A stretch of 15,008 nucleotides of DNA from an uncultured Bacteroidota bacterium (lineage in GTDB: Bacteria > Bacteroidota > Bacteroidia > Chitinophagales > Chitinophagaceae). A program made the position numbers and the translations under genes. The notes under the pieces were generated by a model. That model worked only from the letters and a program-made list of their open reading frames with translations. It did no database searches and had not been told where the DNA came from. The stretch is taken from the NCBI GenBank assembly GCA_903912435.1, contig CAIWHI010000135.1, positions 1 to 15,008 on the forward strand, given 5' to 3'. This document shows, piece after piece, positions 1 through 6,438 of this stretch; the first letter of the stretch is position 1; each line of letters opens with the position of its first letter.

Positions 1-77
1 CTATTGGGCTTGGGTAGTAGTTTGGGCTTTAGTTCTTTGAATTCCGGTCGCAGACTGGCTGATTTGTGTAGACACGA

Positions 78-139
78 GTGATCCTTCGGAATACTCGCGC
101 CAGTGAGGGTGATCCTTCGGATCACTTGCACAAGTGAGG
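78..139. repeat. Two imperfect 31-bp tandem repeats with hairpin
   Basis: Two adjacent 31-bp units (78-108 and 109-139) match at 26 of 31 positions; both start with GTGATCCTTCGGA and end with AGTGAGG. The second unit contains a perfect 7-bp hairpin (GTGATCC, loop TTC, GGATCAC; 109-125) and an overlapping competing hairpin CACTTG/CAAGTG (123-136). A degenerate GTGAGGG follows at 151-157. There is no coding frame here. It resembles a dispersed intergenic repeat; whether other copies exist cannot be seen from this window. Confidence 0.6.
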
Positions 140-155
140 GCATTTTGGGCGTGAG

Positions 156-178
156 GGAGACGCATTCAATGCGTCTCT
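156..178. repeat. REP-like palindrome GAGACGCATT-C-AATGCGTCTC
   Basis: A perfect 10-bp inverted repeat around a single C (157-177), extendable by a G-T pair, followed by TAC. Palindromes of the form (GTA)GAGACG...CGTCTC(TAC) are, from general knowledge, common dispersed intergenic elements in Bacteroidota and cyanobacteria. Membership in such a family is inference. It lies downstream of the terminator of the 290-1582 gene. Confidence 0.6.
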
Positions 179-238
179 ACATCCTTTAATTTTCCTATTT
201 TGCCCTGGATTTTTGAGGGGATACGATCTTAATAAATT

Positions 239-269
239 AAAAAAGGAGCGCTGATAGCACTCCTTTTTT
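239..269 (-). terminator. Rho-independent terminator of the T9SS repeat protein
   Basis: On the minus strand, a stem of six A-T pairs plus GGAG/CTCC and an inner CGC/GCG-type extension with one C-A mismatch closes a five-base loop (TGATA on the plus strand) and ends in a run of six T. It begins 21 bp past the stop codon of the gene at 290-1582. The A-run on the other side means it could work in both directions. Confidence 0.85.
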
Positions 270-289
270 AATATTTGTAAGTAGCTGAA

Positions 290-1582
290 TTAGTGAGCTA
301 CAACTATTTGTTTTTCGATTTGACCAAACTGGCCTACGATTTTAATCATATAAACACCTGGAGCGAAATCGCTAACAGGGATACCTACTTTAGAAGAAGT
401 ATTTAAGCCAGTTTCGATCTGCCTAATGTTCCTTCCCTGAACATCAAAGATGTTGATGGTAGCAGTTTGAGCAATAGTCCAATTGATATCAATATGCAAT
501 ATATCTTTTGTAGGTACAGGGTAAATATTTGCATCACCGTTTACAGCAGATACATTGTTTACAGCATTTACAAAAGAATAAGACTGATAATAGTAATTAG
601 ACATTGGGTCGCCTGCTGCGAATTCATAACCAGAAATACTAGTGTTGTAAGAAATACCAACAGAGTTAGTTAACTGATTGAAAGAATTGTAAGCATTAGT
701 AAACTTTTGGCTAGGTACCCATGTACCGGTACCAACAGCACTCCAATTTTCGTTGATTACAGTTTGAGCAAGACCAGTTGTACCAACGAAATTGCTGTAT
801 TCAGCCAACATTGAATTAGACCAATTGCCGTTCATTGCATCCCATACCTGGTATTCCTGATTTACTTTACGACCGGTAGTGTCATAAGCATTTGTATACA
901 TATTGTTGTTTACCCAGCTAGAACCATTCCATGTTTGGTAAGTTTTAGTCAATAACTGATTGGTAGAAGAATAGGTATAGTTGTATTGTGATGTGTTAAC
1001 AGGGGTGCCTGTTGAAAGGTCGATATCCTGCTCATTGATCAACAAGTTAGAAGTATTATAGTAATAAAGTTTTTCGCTGTTAGTTACATAAGCAACACCA
1101 TTCCACTGTTGGTAAAGATCCTGGAATAATTGTCCACCGGAATAGTAAGAATATACATCGCGGTATTGAGTCTGCCATGAACCAGTCCATGTTTGGTAAA
1201 CAGAAGACTGCCTAGCAGTACCCAAATAGAAATTAAGAGTAGTGCTATATGGAGTCCATGAAGTACCATTCCACTGAGAAACAATACTTACTGAATCGTT
1301 ATTGTTAGCATCGAAAATCTGTTGAGTCCTCCACTCGTTCATCCAGGCAGTATCACCTACATAGTTCAATACATAACCCCAATCATACATTAAAGGATGG
1401 GAAAGATCTCCTCCTCTTGCACTTGATAAATAAGAAAAATTAGAAGAATCAACTGGCTTGAAAGCCGCACCATCATTTCTCCAATGGGCTTCTGCTATTA
1501 ATCTTGATGAAGTCTGGGCCAATACATTTTGGCTTAAAAAAACAGGTAATGCAAGTGTGAAGAGTAGCTTCATTCTTTTCAT
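290..1582 (-). CDS. T9SS-exported repeat protein, function unknown
   Basis: A 430-residue secreted protein. Residues 1-22 form a signal peptide (KRMK, hydrophobic LLFTLALPVFL, then LAQ as likely cleavage site, no lipobox). Residues about 100-310 are a low-complexity repeat: an aromatic W-(N/T)-G-x-x-W core recurs near 104, 132, 160, 218, 247 and 280, interspersed with Tyr-rich segments such as NAYDTTGRKVNQEYQ, reminiscent of YD/RHS-like beta repeats. Residues about 350-430 form a T9SS type A sorting domain (IYPVPTKDILHIDI, then INIFDVQGR and PGVYMIKI), so export through the outer membrane with release or surface anchoring is expected. ATG codons 1 and 4 are both possible starts. The gene stands alone, 281 bp from the response regulator gene, and has its own terminator. 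The role is not recognisable; adhesin-like or cell-surface repeat protein is a guess. Confidence 0.85.
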   Translation of the reverse strand: MKRMKLLFTLALPVFLSQNVLAQTSSRLIAEAHWRNDGAAFKPVDSSNFSYLSSARGGDLSHPLMYDWGYVLNYVGDTAWMNEWRTQQIFDANNNDSVSIVSQWNGTSWTPYSTTLNFYLGTARQSSVYQTWTGSWQTQYRDVYSYYSGGQLFQDLYQQWNGVAYVTNSEKLYYYNTSNLLINEQDIDLSTGTPVNTSQYNYTYSSTNQLLTKTYQTWNGSSWVNNNMYTNAYDTTGRKVNQEYQVWDAMNGNWSNSMLAEYSNFVGTTGLAQTVINENWSAVGTGTWVPSQKFTNAYNSFNQLTNSVGISYNTSISGYEFAAGDPMSNYYYQSYSFVNAVNNVSAVNGDANIYPVPTKDILHIDINWTIAQTATINIFDVQGRNIRQIETGLNTSSKVGIPVSDFAPGVYMIKIVGQFGQIEKQIVVAH

Positions 1583-1863
1583 AAAAACGCAATTTATTTT
1601 GAAATAGTTAAGGCACTAATGGAAAAACCATACAATGATAGGAATAATTTCTGGTAAAATGCAAATTTTTGACAAAAAATAGTTCTGGTGTTATTTAGAT
1701 ACTAACACCATTGTGTTAATAATTGAGTGCAATGCAAACGGAATCTATGATATGGGTTGCAATATTTTAATATTATGCTTCATGGGATAAGAAATTTGTT
1801 GTATATCTAGCCGAAATTCAACATTGAGTTGAAATTTCATTGATCTAAAATAACCGGAGCGAC
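1583..1863. other. Intergenic region upstream of the T9SS repeat gene
   Basis: This 281-bp AT-rich gap separates the response regulator stop from the start of the exported protein gene; both are on the minus strand, so it should hold the promoter of the latter. I found no exact TAnnTTTG box. The nearest candidate is a TAAATTG just ahead of the start (1590-1596 on the plus strand), one base short of the consensus. A hairpin at 1813-1838 is listed separately. Confidence 0.5.
1813..1838 (-). other. Stem-loop after the response regulator gene
   Basis: GAAATTCAAC (1813-1822) and GTTGAAATTTC (1828-1838) pair with a single bulged T around a five-base loop, 25 bp after the regulator stop codon on the minus strand. 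No T-run follows in that direction, so it is not a classical terminator. It could stabilise the 3' end of the kinase-regulator mRNA or be a protein site; this is inference only. Confidence 0.4.
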
Positions 1864-2235
1864 TTAAATCTGAAGCCATTTATTTACGGTATCAATTAAT
1901 TGTTTATTAGAAAATGGTTTAGTTAAATAGTCGTTGGCCCCTAATTCCATGCCTTTATTTACATCGCGCATATCGGCATAGGCGGTAAGGAAAATAAAGG
2001 GCAGATGGGCAAGGTTGGTATTACTCCTTACCTGTTTCAATATTTCGTATCCGAGGATATCAGGTAGATTAATATCGCATAAAATGAGGTCGAATTTATT
2101 TGTGGCGAGCTGGTGAAGCGCTTCAGTGCCATCCATAGCCTCTATGAAATTTATTCCTGCAATTTCCAGAAATACACTCAGTGCATATCTTACGCTCGTA
2201 TCATCTTCAACAACCAAAATTGTTTTTTCGTTCAT
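1864..2235 (-). CDS. Single-domain response regulator (CheY-like receiver)
   Basis: A 123-residue stand-alone receiver domain. The acidic pocket E10-D11-D12, phosphorylatable D54 (LILCDINLPD), T84 (FLTAYAD) and K106 (LTKPF) are all present at the expected spacing, so it should accept phosphate. There is no DNA-binding or enzymatic output domain, so it must act through protein-protein contact, or as a phosphorelay intermediate. It begins 5 bp after the stop of the histidine kinase at 2241-4925, so the pair is almost certainly cotranscribed and cognate. No second kinase or phosphotransfer protein is visible in the window. Length is normal for a lone receiver. Confidence 0.95.
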   Translation of the reverse strand: MNEKTILVVEDDTSVRYALSVFLEIAGINFIEAMDGTEALHQLATNKFDLILCDINLPDILGYEILKQVRSNTNLAHLPFIFLTAYADMRDVNKGMELGANDYLTKPFSNKQLIDTVNKWLQI

Positions 2236-2240
2236 CTCAT

Positions 2241-4925
2241 TTAGTATTTAGGAATGGTAATTGTAAAAGTTGAACCTTTATTAACCTCAGTAATGAGACT
2301 AATAATGCCACTATGTTTTTTAACCGCATAATCAACAACTATTAGCCCTATACCTGTACCCGATATTACACCTACATTTGATGCCCTATAGAATGATTGG
2401 AATAAAGAACGTCTGTCTTCTTCAGGTATTCCAATACCAAAATCTATTACTGCAAAATTAAGGTTATTTCCATCTGTAGTAATTTTCAGGATTGGCGATT
2501 GCTTAAGACGGCTATATTTAAAAGCATTGGTAAGTAGGTTTACCAGGGCATGTTTGAGTAAAATGGGGTCGAATAACCAAGTGGTGATATCATCTGCAAC
2601 CTCTACATCGAGGTGACGGCCATCATTATAGGGATTGAATATGCTGTTAACTAAGGTGTCTATAAACTCCCTGATATTCACAACAGATTTAGTAATATCT
2701 GCATTGCCCGATTCTATTTTTCCAATCATCATTAATTGGTTAAGAATTTCGGTCATTACATTTACTTCTTTTAGTATCCGCTGAATTAAATCAACAGGAC
2801 TCTTACTTTTAATAAGATTTGGATTTTGACAAAGCAATTCAATAATCTCGGCATTAGAATGAATTATAGTGAGTGGTGTTCTTAACTCGTGTGAGGTAAT
2901 ATGAATGAATTTGGTTTTGTACTTATTGAGCTGGATTTCTTTTTCAATGCTTCGCTTTAGGTTTTCTTCTTTCATTACAATATCTGTAACATCAGAAAGG
3001 CGACCTATAAAACTATCTTCATTCTTTTTTACATCTTTAATAAGGATGTAATCAATGTGTTTTTCGATATTGGTTAGCGGGTTGATATGACTAAACATAC
3101 CATTTTGAACTTCTCCGGTGGCTTGTATAGTCTGTATATTACCAGTGATTGTTTTCAGGGTTTGCATATTTAATAATTCCAGGAAATTCAATCCACTCTC
3201 TTCATTAACCTTGCTTTCCATTATTTCCAGAAAGGCACTATTGCACATAGTTACATTACCCTTGTAATCTGAAACAAAAATGCCGTCTTTGGCGATGTTG
3301 AGAATGCTTTTTAGTTTTTCTTCCTGCATTCTGGCATATTGTTCATTCTTTACCTGTTCGGTAACATCTGCACCATAACCTATTAATAGCTCTACCTCAC
3401 CTTTGCTATCAAATATTGGTGCAAATACACGTAAATAATGTTTGGCTTCATTATTAAGCGTAACTGATTCTATATAACTATGTTGTTTTTTGGTATTTAA
3501 GGCACCTAGAAATTGTACATTTCGTTTATCGGCAATTGAAATGTCTTTACCCCTGTATGCGCAGTATTCGTAATCATTTTTACCTATTATCCATTCACGG
3601 ACATCATCATTATTGATAGCATGCTTATTAACAAAAATATACCTGTGTTCCTTAGTCCAAATAGCAATATCGGCAGGAATACGATCGAGGATGCTGTAGT
3701 AGAATTTCTTTTGGTTTTCGAGTTCAAGCAGGTGCAGTTTTTCATCAGTTATGTCTCTAAGGGTACCTACCAATTTTACGGGATTTCCATCCATATCCCA
3801 TTGCAGGCATTTGCCCTTCTGGCTAAAATATTTCAGGCTACCATTTATTATGCGCCTATGGTCGAATACAAAGGTGTTTTCATGGGTATTTATGTTAGGT
3901 AATATTGTATTCAGGTAATATTGATAATCATCAGGGTAAATACCAGTAAATATTTCCTCAAATCCCACCTGCTTAGGTTTGTCTAAGCCAATTAATTTAA
4001 TGTATTCATTAGAGACTGCAACTTCTTTCCTTAAAAGGTCGACCGACCAAACGCCTGCCTTTGCTGCTTCCAGTGCCAAATTAAGGAGGTTTGCATTTTC
4101 TTCGTTTTTGAACTCTGTTTTTTTTAGTTCGCTAATGTCTTTTAATAGATGTATGCGGCCAATAATCTTAAACTGAGTATTGAAGATGGGGTAAACGACT
4201 ACCCCAAACCAAAATTCGCTACCATTTTTGGTATAGCCAATATTCTCAAAGTAGAAAGGCTCGCCTTTCTGGACATTGAGGTCAACGAAGTTTTTGGAAA
4301 TAAAAACCGACCTTTTGCCGTAAATAGCATCGCGTGGGCGCTTACCTGCAACATCACCTAATGTTTGGCCAGACATTTTCTCAAAAAGGTTATTACACCA
4401 AACAATATTGCCTTCGGGATTGGAAACAGTAATTGGGAAATTATCTTCAGACGAAATAGTGGTTTCAGTGTACTTTATATAGGCGACTAATGACTCCAGG
4501 CCGTCTATTTTGAGTTTTGAAAAATTGTATTTGTTGTCGTGGATTTTTATTTTGAATGTATTATCTATTAGCTGATTCTGAAAATGGCTTTGTTCGGAAC
4601 TTACCTGGTATGAAGGAGTACCTAAAAAAAGAAAGGCATCCTTTTTAGACATATATTCGAACTTGCCATTAAGAATGATATTAGGTGCCATGACCGATCT
4701 AATACTCACTAAATCTTTAAGAGGTACAAGAGTTTTGGTGCTGGCAGGATTATTGTTATTGATGGTTTGCCATGTAAAAAAATCGGCAAATCGGGTATTG
4801 GCTTCGATACCACAAAGGTTATGAAGGTTTTCGCCAAATGATTCAATCATCCCGGCATTATTAATACAAATGAAGTATGGGAACAGGGTAGCAAATTCAC
4901 TTTCGCTAAAACTTAGTTCGGTCAT
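2241..4925 (-). CDS. Soluble multi-PAS sensor histidine kinase with HNOBA-like N-terminus
   Basis: An 894-residue kinase without signal peptide or membrane segment, so probably cytoplasmic. Residues about 10-140 resemble the heme-NO-binding-associated (HNOBA) PAS-like domain: FPYFICINNAG, an ILNGKFEYMSKKDAFLFLGTP block and a later KIKIHDNKYNFSKL. Four PAS-type units follow (about 155-265, 275-395, 400-525, 535-650), several ending in the typical D-I/V-T/S-D/E junction (LLKDISELKK, LRDITDEK, GADVTEQ, LSDVTDI). The HisKA domain carries phospho-acceptor H679 in SHELRTPL. The HATPase domain has the N-box (N796, N800), G1 DFGIG (828-832) and G2 GTGIGL (856-861), so it looks active. No receiver is fused; the partner is the receiver gene 5 bp downstream. 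The ligand is unknown. No confident promoter was found in the 176 bp upstream; TACCTTTA (complement of 5032-5039) is one base off the -7 consensus. Confidence 0.93.
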   Translation of the reverse strand: MTELSFSESEFATLFPYFICINNAGMIESFGENLHNLCGIEANTRFADFFTWQTINNNNPASTKTLVPLKDLVSIRSVMAPNIILNGKFEYMSKKDAFLFLGTPSYQVSSEQSHFQNQLIDNTFKIKIHDNKYNFSKLKIDGLESLVAYIKYTETTISSEDNFPITVSNPEGNIVWCNNLFEKMSGQTLGDVAGKRPRDAIYGKRSVFISKNFVDLNVQKGEPFYFENIGYTKNGSEFWFGVVVYPIFNTQFKIIGRIHLLKDISELKKTEFKNEENANLLNLALEAAKAGVWSVDLLRKEVAVSNEYIKLIGLDKPKQVGFEEIFTGIYPDDYQYYLNTILPNINTHENTFVFDHRRIINGSLKYFSQKGKCLQWDMDGNPVKLVGTLRDITDEKLHLLELENQKKFYYSILDRIPADIAIWTKEHRYIFVNKHAINNDDVREWIIGKNDYEYCAYRGKDISIADKRNVQFLGALNTKKQHSYIESVTLNNEAKHYLRVFAPIFDSKGEVELLIGYGADVTEQVKNEQYARMQEEKLKSILNIAKDGIFVSDYKGNVTMCNSAFLEIMESKVNEESGLNFLELLNMQTLKTITGNIQTIQATGEVQNGMFSHINPLTNIEKHIDYILIKDVKKNEDSFIGRLSDVTDIVMKEENLKRSIEKEIQLNKYKTKFIHITSHELRTPLTIIHSNAEIIELLCQNPNLIKSKSPVDLIQRILKEVNVMTEILNQLMMIGKIESGNADITKSVVNIREFIDTLVNSIFNPYNDGRHLDVEVADDITTWLFDPILLKHALVNLLTNAFKYSRLKQSPILKITTDGNNLNFAVIDFGIGIPEEDRRSLFQSFYRASNVGVISGTGIGLIVVDYAVKKHSGIISLITEVNKGSTFTITIPKY

Positions 4926-5084
4926 TATTTGATATTAATTGTATACGCGTAATAAATGATGTACTTAAATATTTTATGGTGGTTGGCAGGTTTATGCCTA
5001 AGAGGTCATGTTAAATAAATAATATGAAGTGTAAAGGTAGTTATTCTGATTCCTCTATTTAGTTATACAAATGATATGCGTTAG

Positions 5085-5111
5085 TTAAAAAAGACCTTAG
5101 GTTATTTAACC
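5085..5111 (-). terminator. Possible weak terminator after the Nudix gene
   Basis: On the minus strand the Nudix stop codon lies inside a short GGTTA/TAACC hairpin, followed by TAAGGTC and then six T. The stem is only 5 bp and separated from the T-run by seven bases, so function is doubtful. Confidence 0.3.
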
Positions 5112-5743
5112 AAATTAGTGATGATAACTTCCAGTTCACTAATTATCATAGCTGTAGCACCCCATATTACAGTGCCATCTGCGAGCACATAGGCATTTAC
5201 ATTGCTGATAAGATTGGGAGTGGCGGGGGACTTTACATCGGTAATTGTTTTTCGCTCAGGAGCCATTAGGCTGGATAGTGGGACTTCAATGGTATAAGAA
5301 ACTTCGTTCTGGCTTAAATTGTAGACAGGACGCTGGGGGGAATAAGCGATATAGGGGAATACATTGAAATTGCTTACTGGGATATATAATGGTGTCAAGG
5401 CGCCTAGTACATCTACTTCATGAGGCTGGATGCCTACTTCTTCATTGGCTTCGCGTAGGGCGGTGAACAGATAGTTTTCATCTGTCAGCTCGACTTTGCC
5501 ACCGGGAAAACTTACCTGGCCACTATGGGCAGTGCGGTCTTCCCTGCGCTTCATAAGGAGTACGTGTAGTTCATCATTAATTGGGAATAGGAGGCATAGA
5601 ACGGCACTAGGTTTAGCATTGTCGGGCACTGTTAGTGGCATAGTTACGACCCGGCCTATCATGCGCTCTTGTGCGGGCCTGCCGGGTAACGGTTCTTTGA
5701 GCCGGGTTTTTAGTAATTCAATATGTTGGGTGTTAATGGGCAA
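5102..5743 (-). CDS. Nudix hydrolase, CoA pyrophosphatase type, non-ATG start
   Basis: A protein of about 213 residues of the CoA pyrophosphatase (NudL/YeaB-like) Nudix branch, which cleaves CoA and its derivatives to 3',5'-ADP and phosphopantetheines. The family block is clear: LLMKRREDRTAHSGQVSFPGGK (about 62-83) followed by the metal-binding helix REANEEVG (97-104). The N-terminal LKTRLKEPLPGRPAQERM is also typical of bacterial members, so translation must begin before it. Yet the first in-frame ATG is codon 28, after that conserved part. The listed start is TTG at 5743. ATT at 5758 is an alternative, with AGGA seven bases ahead. An in-frame TAG lies at 5768-5770, so the start is confined to that interval. 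The gene follows the Fe-S protein gene by 10 bp and is probably cotranscribed. Substrate specificity is inferred from the family. Confidence 0.88.
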   Translation of the reverse strand: MPINTQHIELLKTRLKEPLPGRPAQERMIGRVVTMPLTVPDNAKPSAVLCLLFPINDELHVLLMKRREDRTAHSGQVSFPGGKVELTDENYLFTALREANEEVGIQPHEVDVLGALTPLYIPVSNFNVFPYIAYSPQRPVYNLSQNEVSYTIEVPLSSLMAPERKTITDVKSPATPNLISNVNAYVLADGTVIWGATAMIISELEVIITNLVK

Positions 5744-5753
5744 GTGTTGGGTA

Positions 5754-6173
5754 TTAATCTTTGAATCCTATTTTATTATGGCTACCGTCGCAATAGGGTT
5801 TGTTGCATGATGCGCCACAGCGGCAGAATGCGGTTATTTTACTTTTGGTAGTTTCGCTACCATCGGCATGTTGTACTGTTAGGTTGCCATGAACGATTAA
5901 TGGGCCATTTTGGGCTACTACAATTTTGGTTGCATTTTCAGTTGGGGAATTCAGGGTGGCTTCTGTATTGCTTAGTTCAGCTTTTAACGCACCTGATGGG
6001 CATTTGGCTACCTGGGCTATTATACGTTCTTTTTCTGCCCCATCCAGATTGATCCATGGGATAGTGCCGGGTGTAAATACTTCATTGAGTTCGTGCCAGC
6101 AAAGCTTGGAATGGATACAAAGGCGTTGATTCCAGGTAACCGTGAGATTGTCTTTAGTGAATTGTTTGCTCAT
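5754..6173 (-). CDS. Fe-S protein: Fer4_19 domain fused to CDGSH domain
   Basis: A 139-residue two-domain iron-sulfur protein. The N-terminal part matches the divergent mono-cluster ferredoxin-like domain (Fer4_19, as in E. coli YjdI), with C19 and C25 in CIHSKLC, a PWI segment, and C58 in CPSGAL. The C-terminal part is a CDGSH domain: ligands C117, C119, C128 and H132 in CRCGASCNKPYCDGSH, which should hold a pH-sensitive 2Fe-2S cluster. The fusion is a known arrangement; its role (redox sensing, Fe-S or electron transfer) is not settled. I chose ATG 6173 (MSKQFTK) over the upstream ATG at 6209 because the extra 12 residues are unrelated to the domain and lie in an inverted repeat. The Nudix gene follows by 10 bp. 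Confidence 0.92.
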   Translation of the reverse strand: MSKQFTKDNLTVTWNQRLCIHSKLCWHELNEVFTPGTIPWINLDGAEKERIIAQVAKCPSGALKAELSNTEATLNSPTENATKIVVAQNGPLIVHGNLTVQHADGSETTKSKITAFCRCGASCNKPYCDGSHNKIGFKD

Positions 6174-6182
6174 AAAGAGAGA

Positions 6183-6214
6183 TAAAATTGTGTATGCAAA
6201 TATGCACAATTTTA
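6183..6214. promoter_or_regulatory. Inverted repeat upstream of the Fe-S gene, possible operator
   Basis: TAAAATTGTG (6183-6192) and CACAATTTTA (6205-6214) form a perfect 10-bp inverted repeat with a 12-bp spacer, 9 bp ahead of the chosen ATG at 6173. Two turns between the half-sites suit a dimeric regulator; alternatively it is an mRNA hairpin covering the leader. Inside it, CATATTTG (minus strand) is one base from a TAnnTTTG promoter box. The regulator is unknown. Confidence 0.5.
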
Positions 6215-6259
6215 TTTGTAAAGAAATCGGGTGATTAGCTTTACTCCATATCAGTGGTC

Positions 6260-6278
6260 ATTGGCGATTTTTGCCAAT
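6260..6278. repeat. Small hairpin between purL and the Fe-S gene
   Basis: ATTGGC and GCCAAT pair around a seven-base loop. The surrounding stretch 6215-6383 has no gene and nothing else recognisable. A T-run lies inside the loop rather than after the stem, so it is not a standard terminator. Confidence 0.35.
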
Positions 6279-6383
6279 AATAATTAAAACTTCAACTAGT
6301 GATTGAATGACGCGCTCTGCTTCAAAGAAAAATACCTGCACACTATGTTGTGTCCTTTTAATCAATATTCAATATTTATATAA

Positions 6384-6421
6384 AAAAAAGGTCCCGCAAT
6401 TTAGAAAGTGGGACCTTTTTT
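6384..6421 (-). terminator. Rho-independent terminator of purL
   Basis: A strong hairpin: six A-T pairs, then GGTCCC/GGGACC, a G-T wobble and a C-G pair closing a ten-base loop, with the T-run on the minus strand. It starts 17 bp after the purL stop. The symmetrical A/T arms make it potentially bidirectional, which would insulate the Fe-S gene region from the right. Confidence 0.92.
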
Positions 6422-6438
6422 ATTTATAAGACATGAGA

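Noticed and set aside
78..139. Tandem repeats considered as a CRISPR remnant
   Set aside because: There are only two directly abutting units with no spacers, and no cas genes.
6174..6209. Upstream ATG of the Fe-S protein (extra 12 residues)
   Set aside because: The extension lies in the inverted repeat and is hydrophobic and unrelated to the Fer4_19 domain, which begins cleanly at MSKQFTK.
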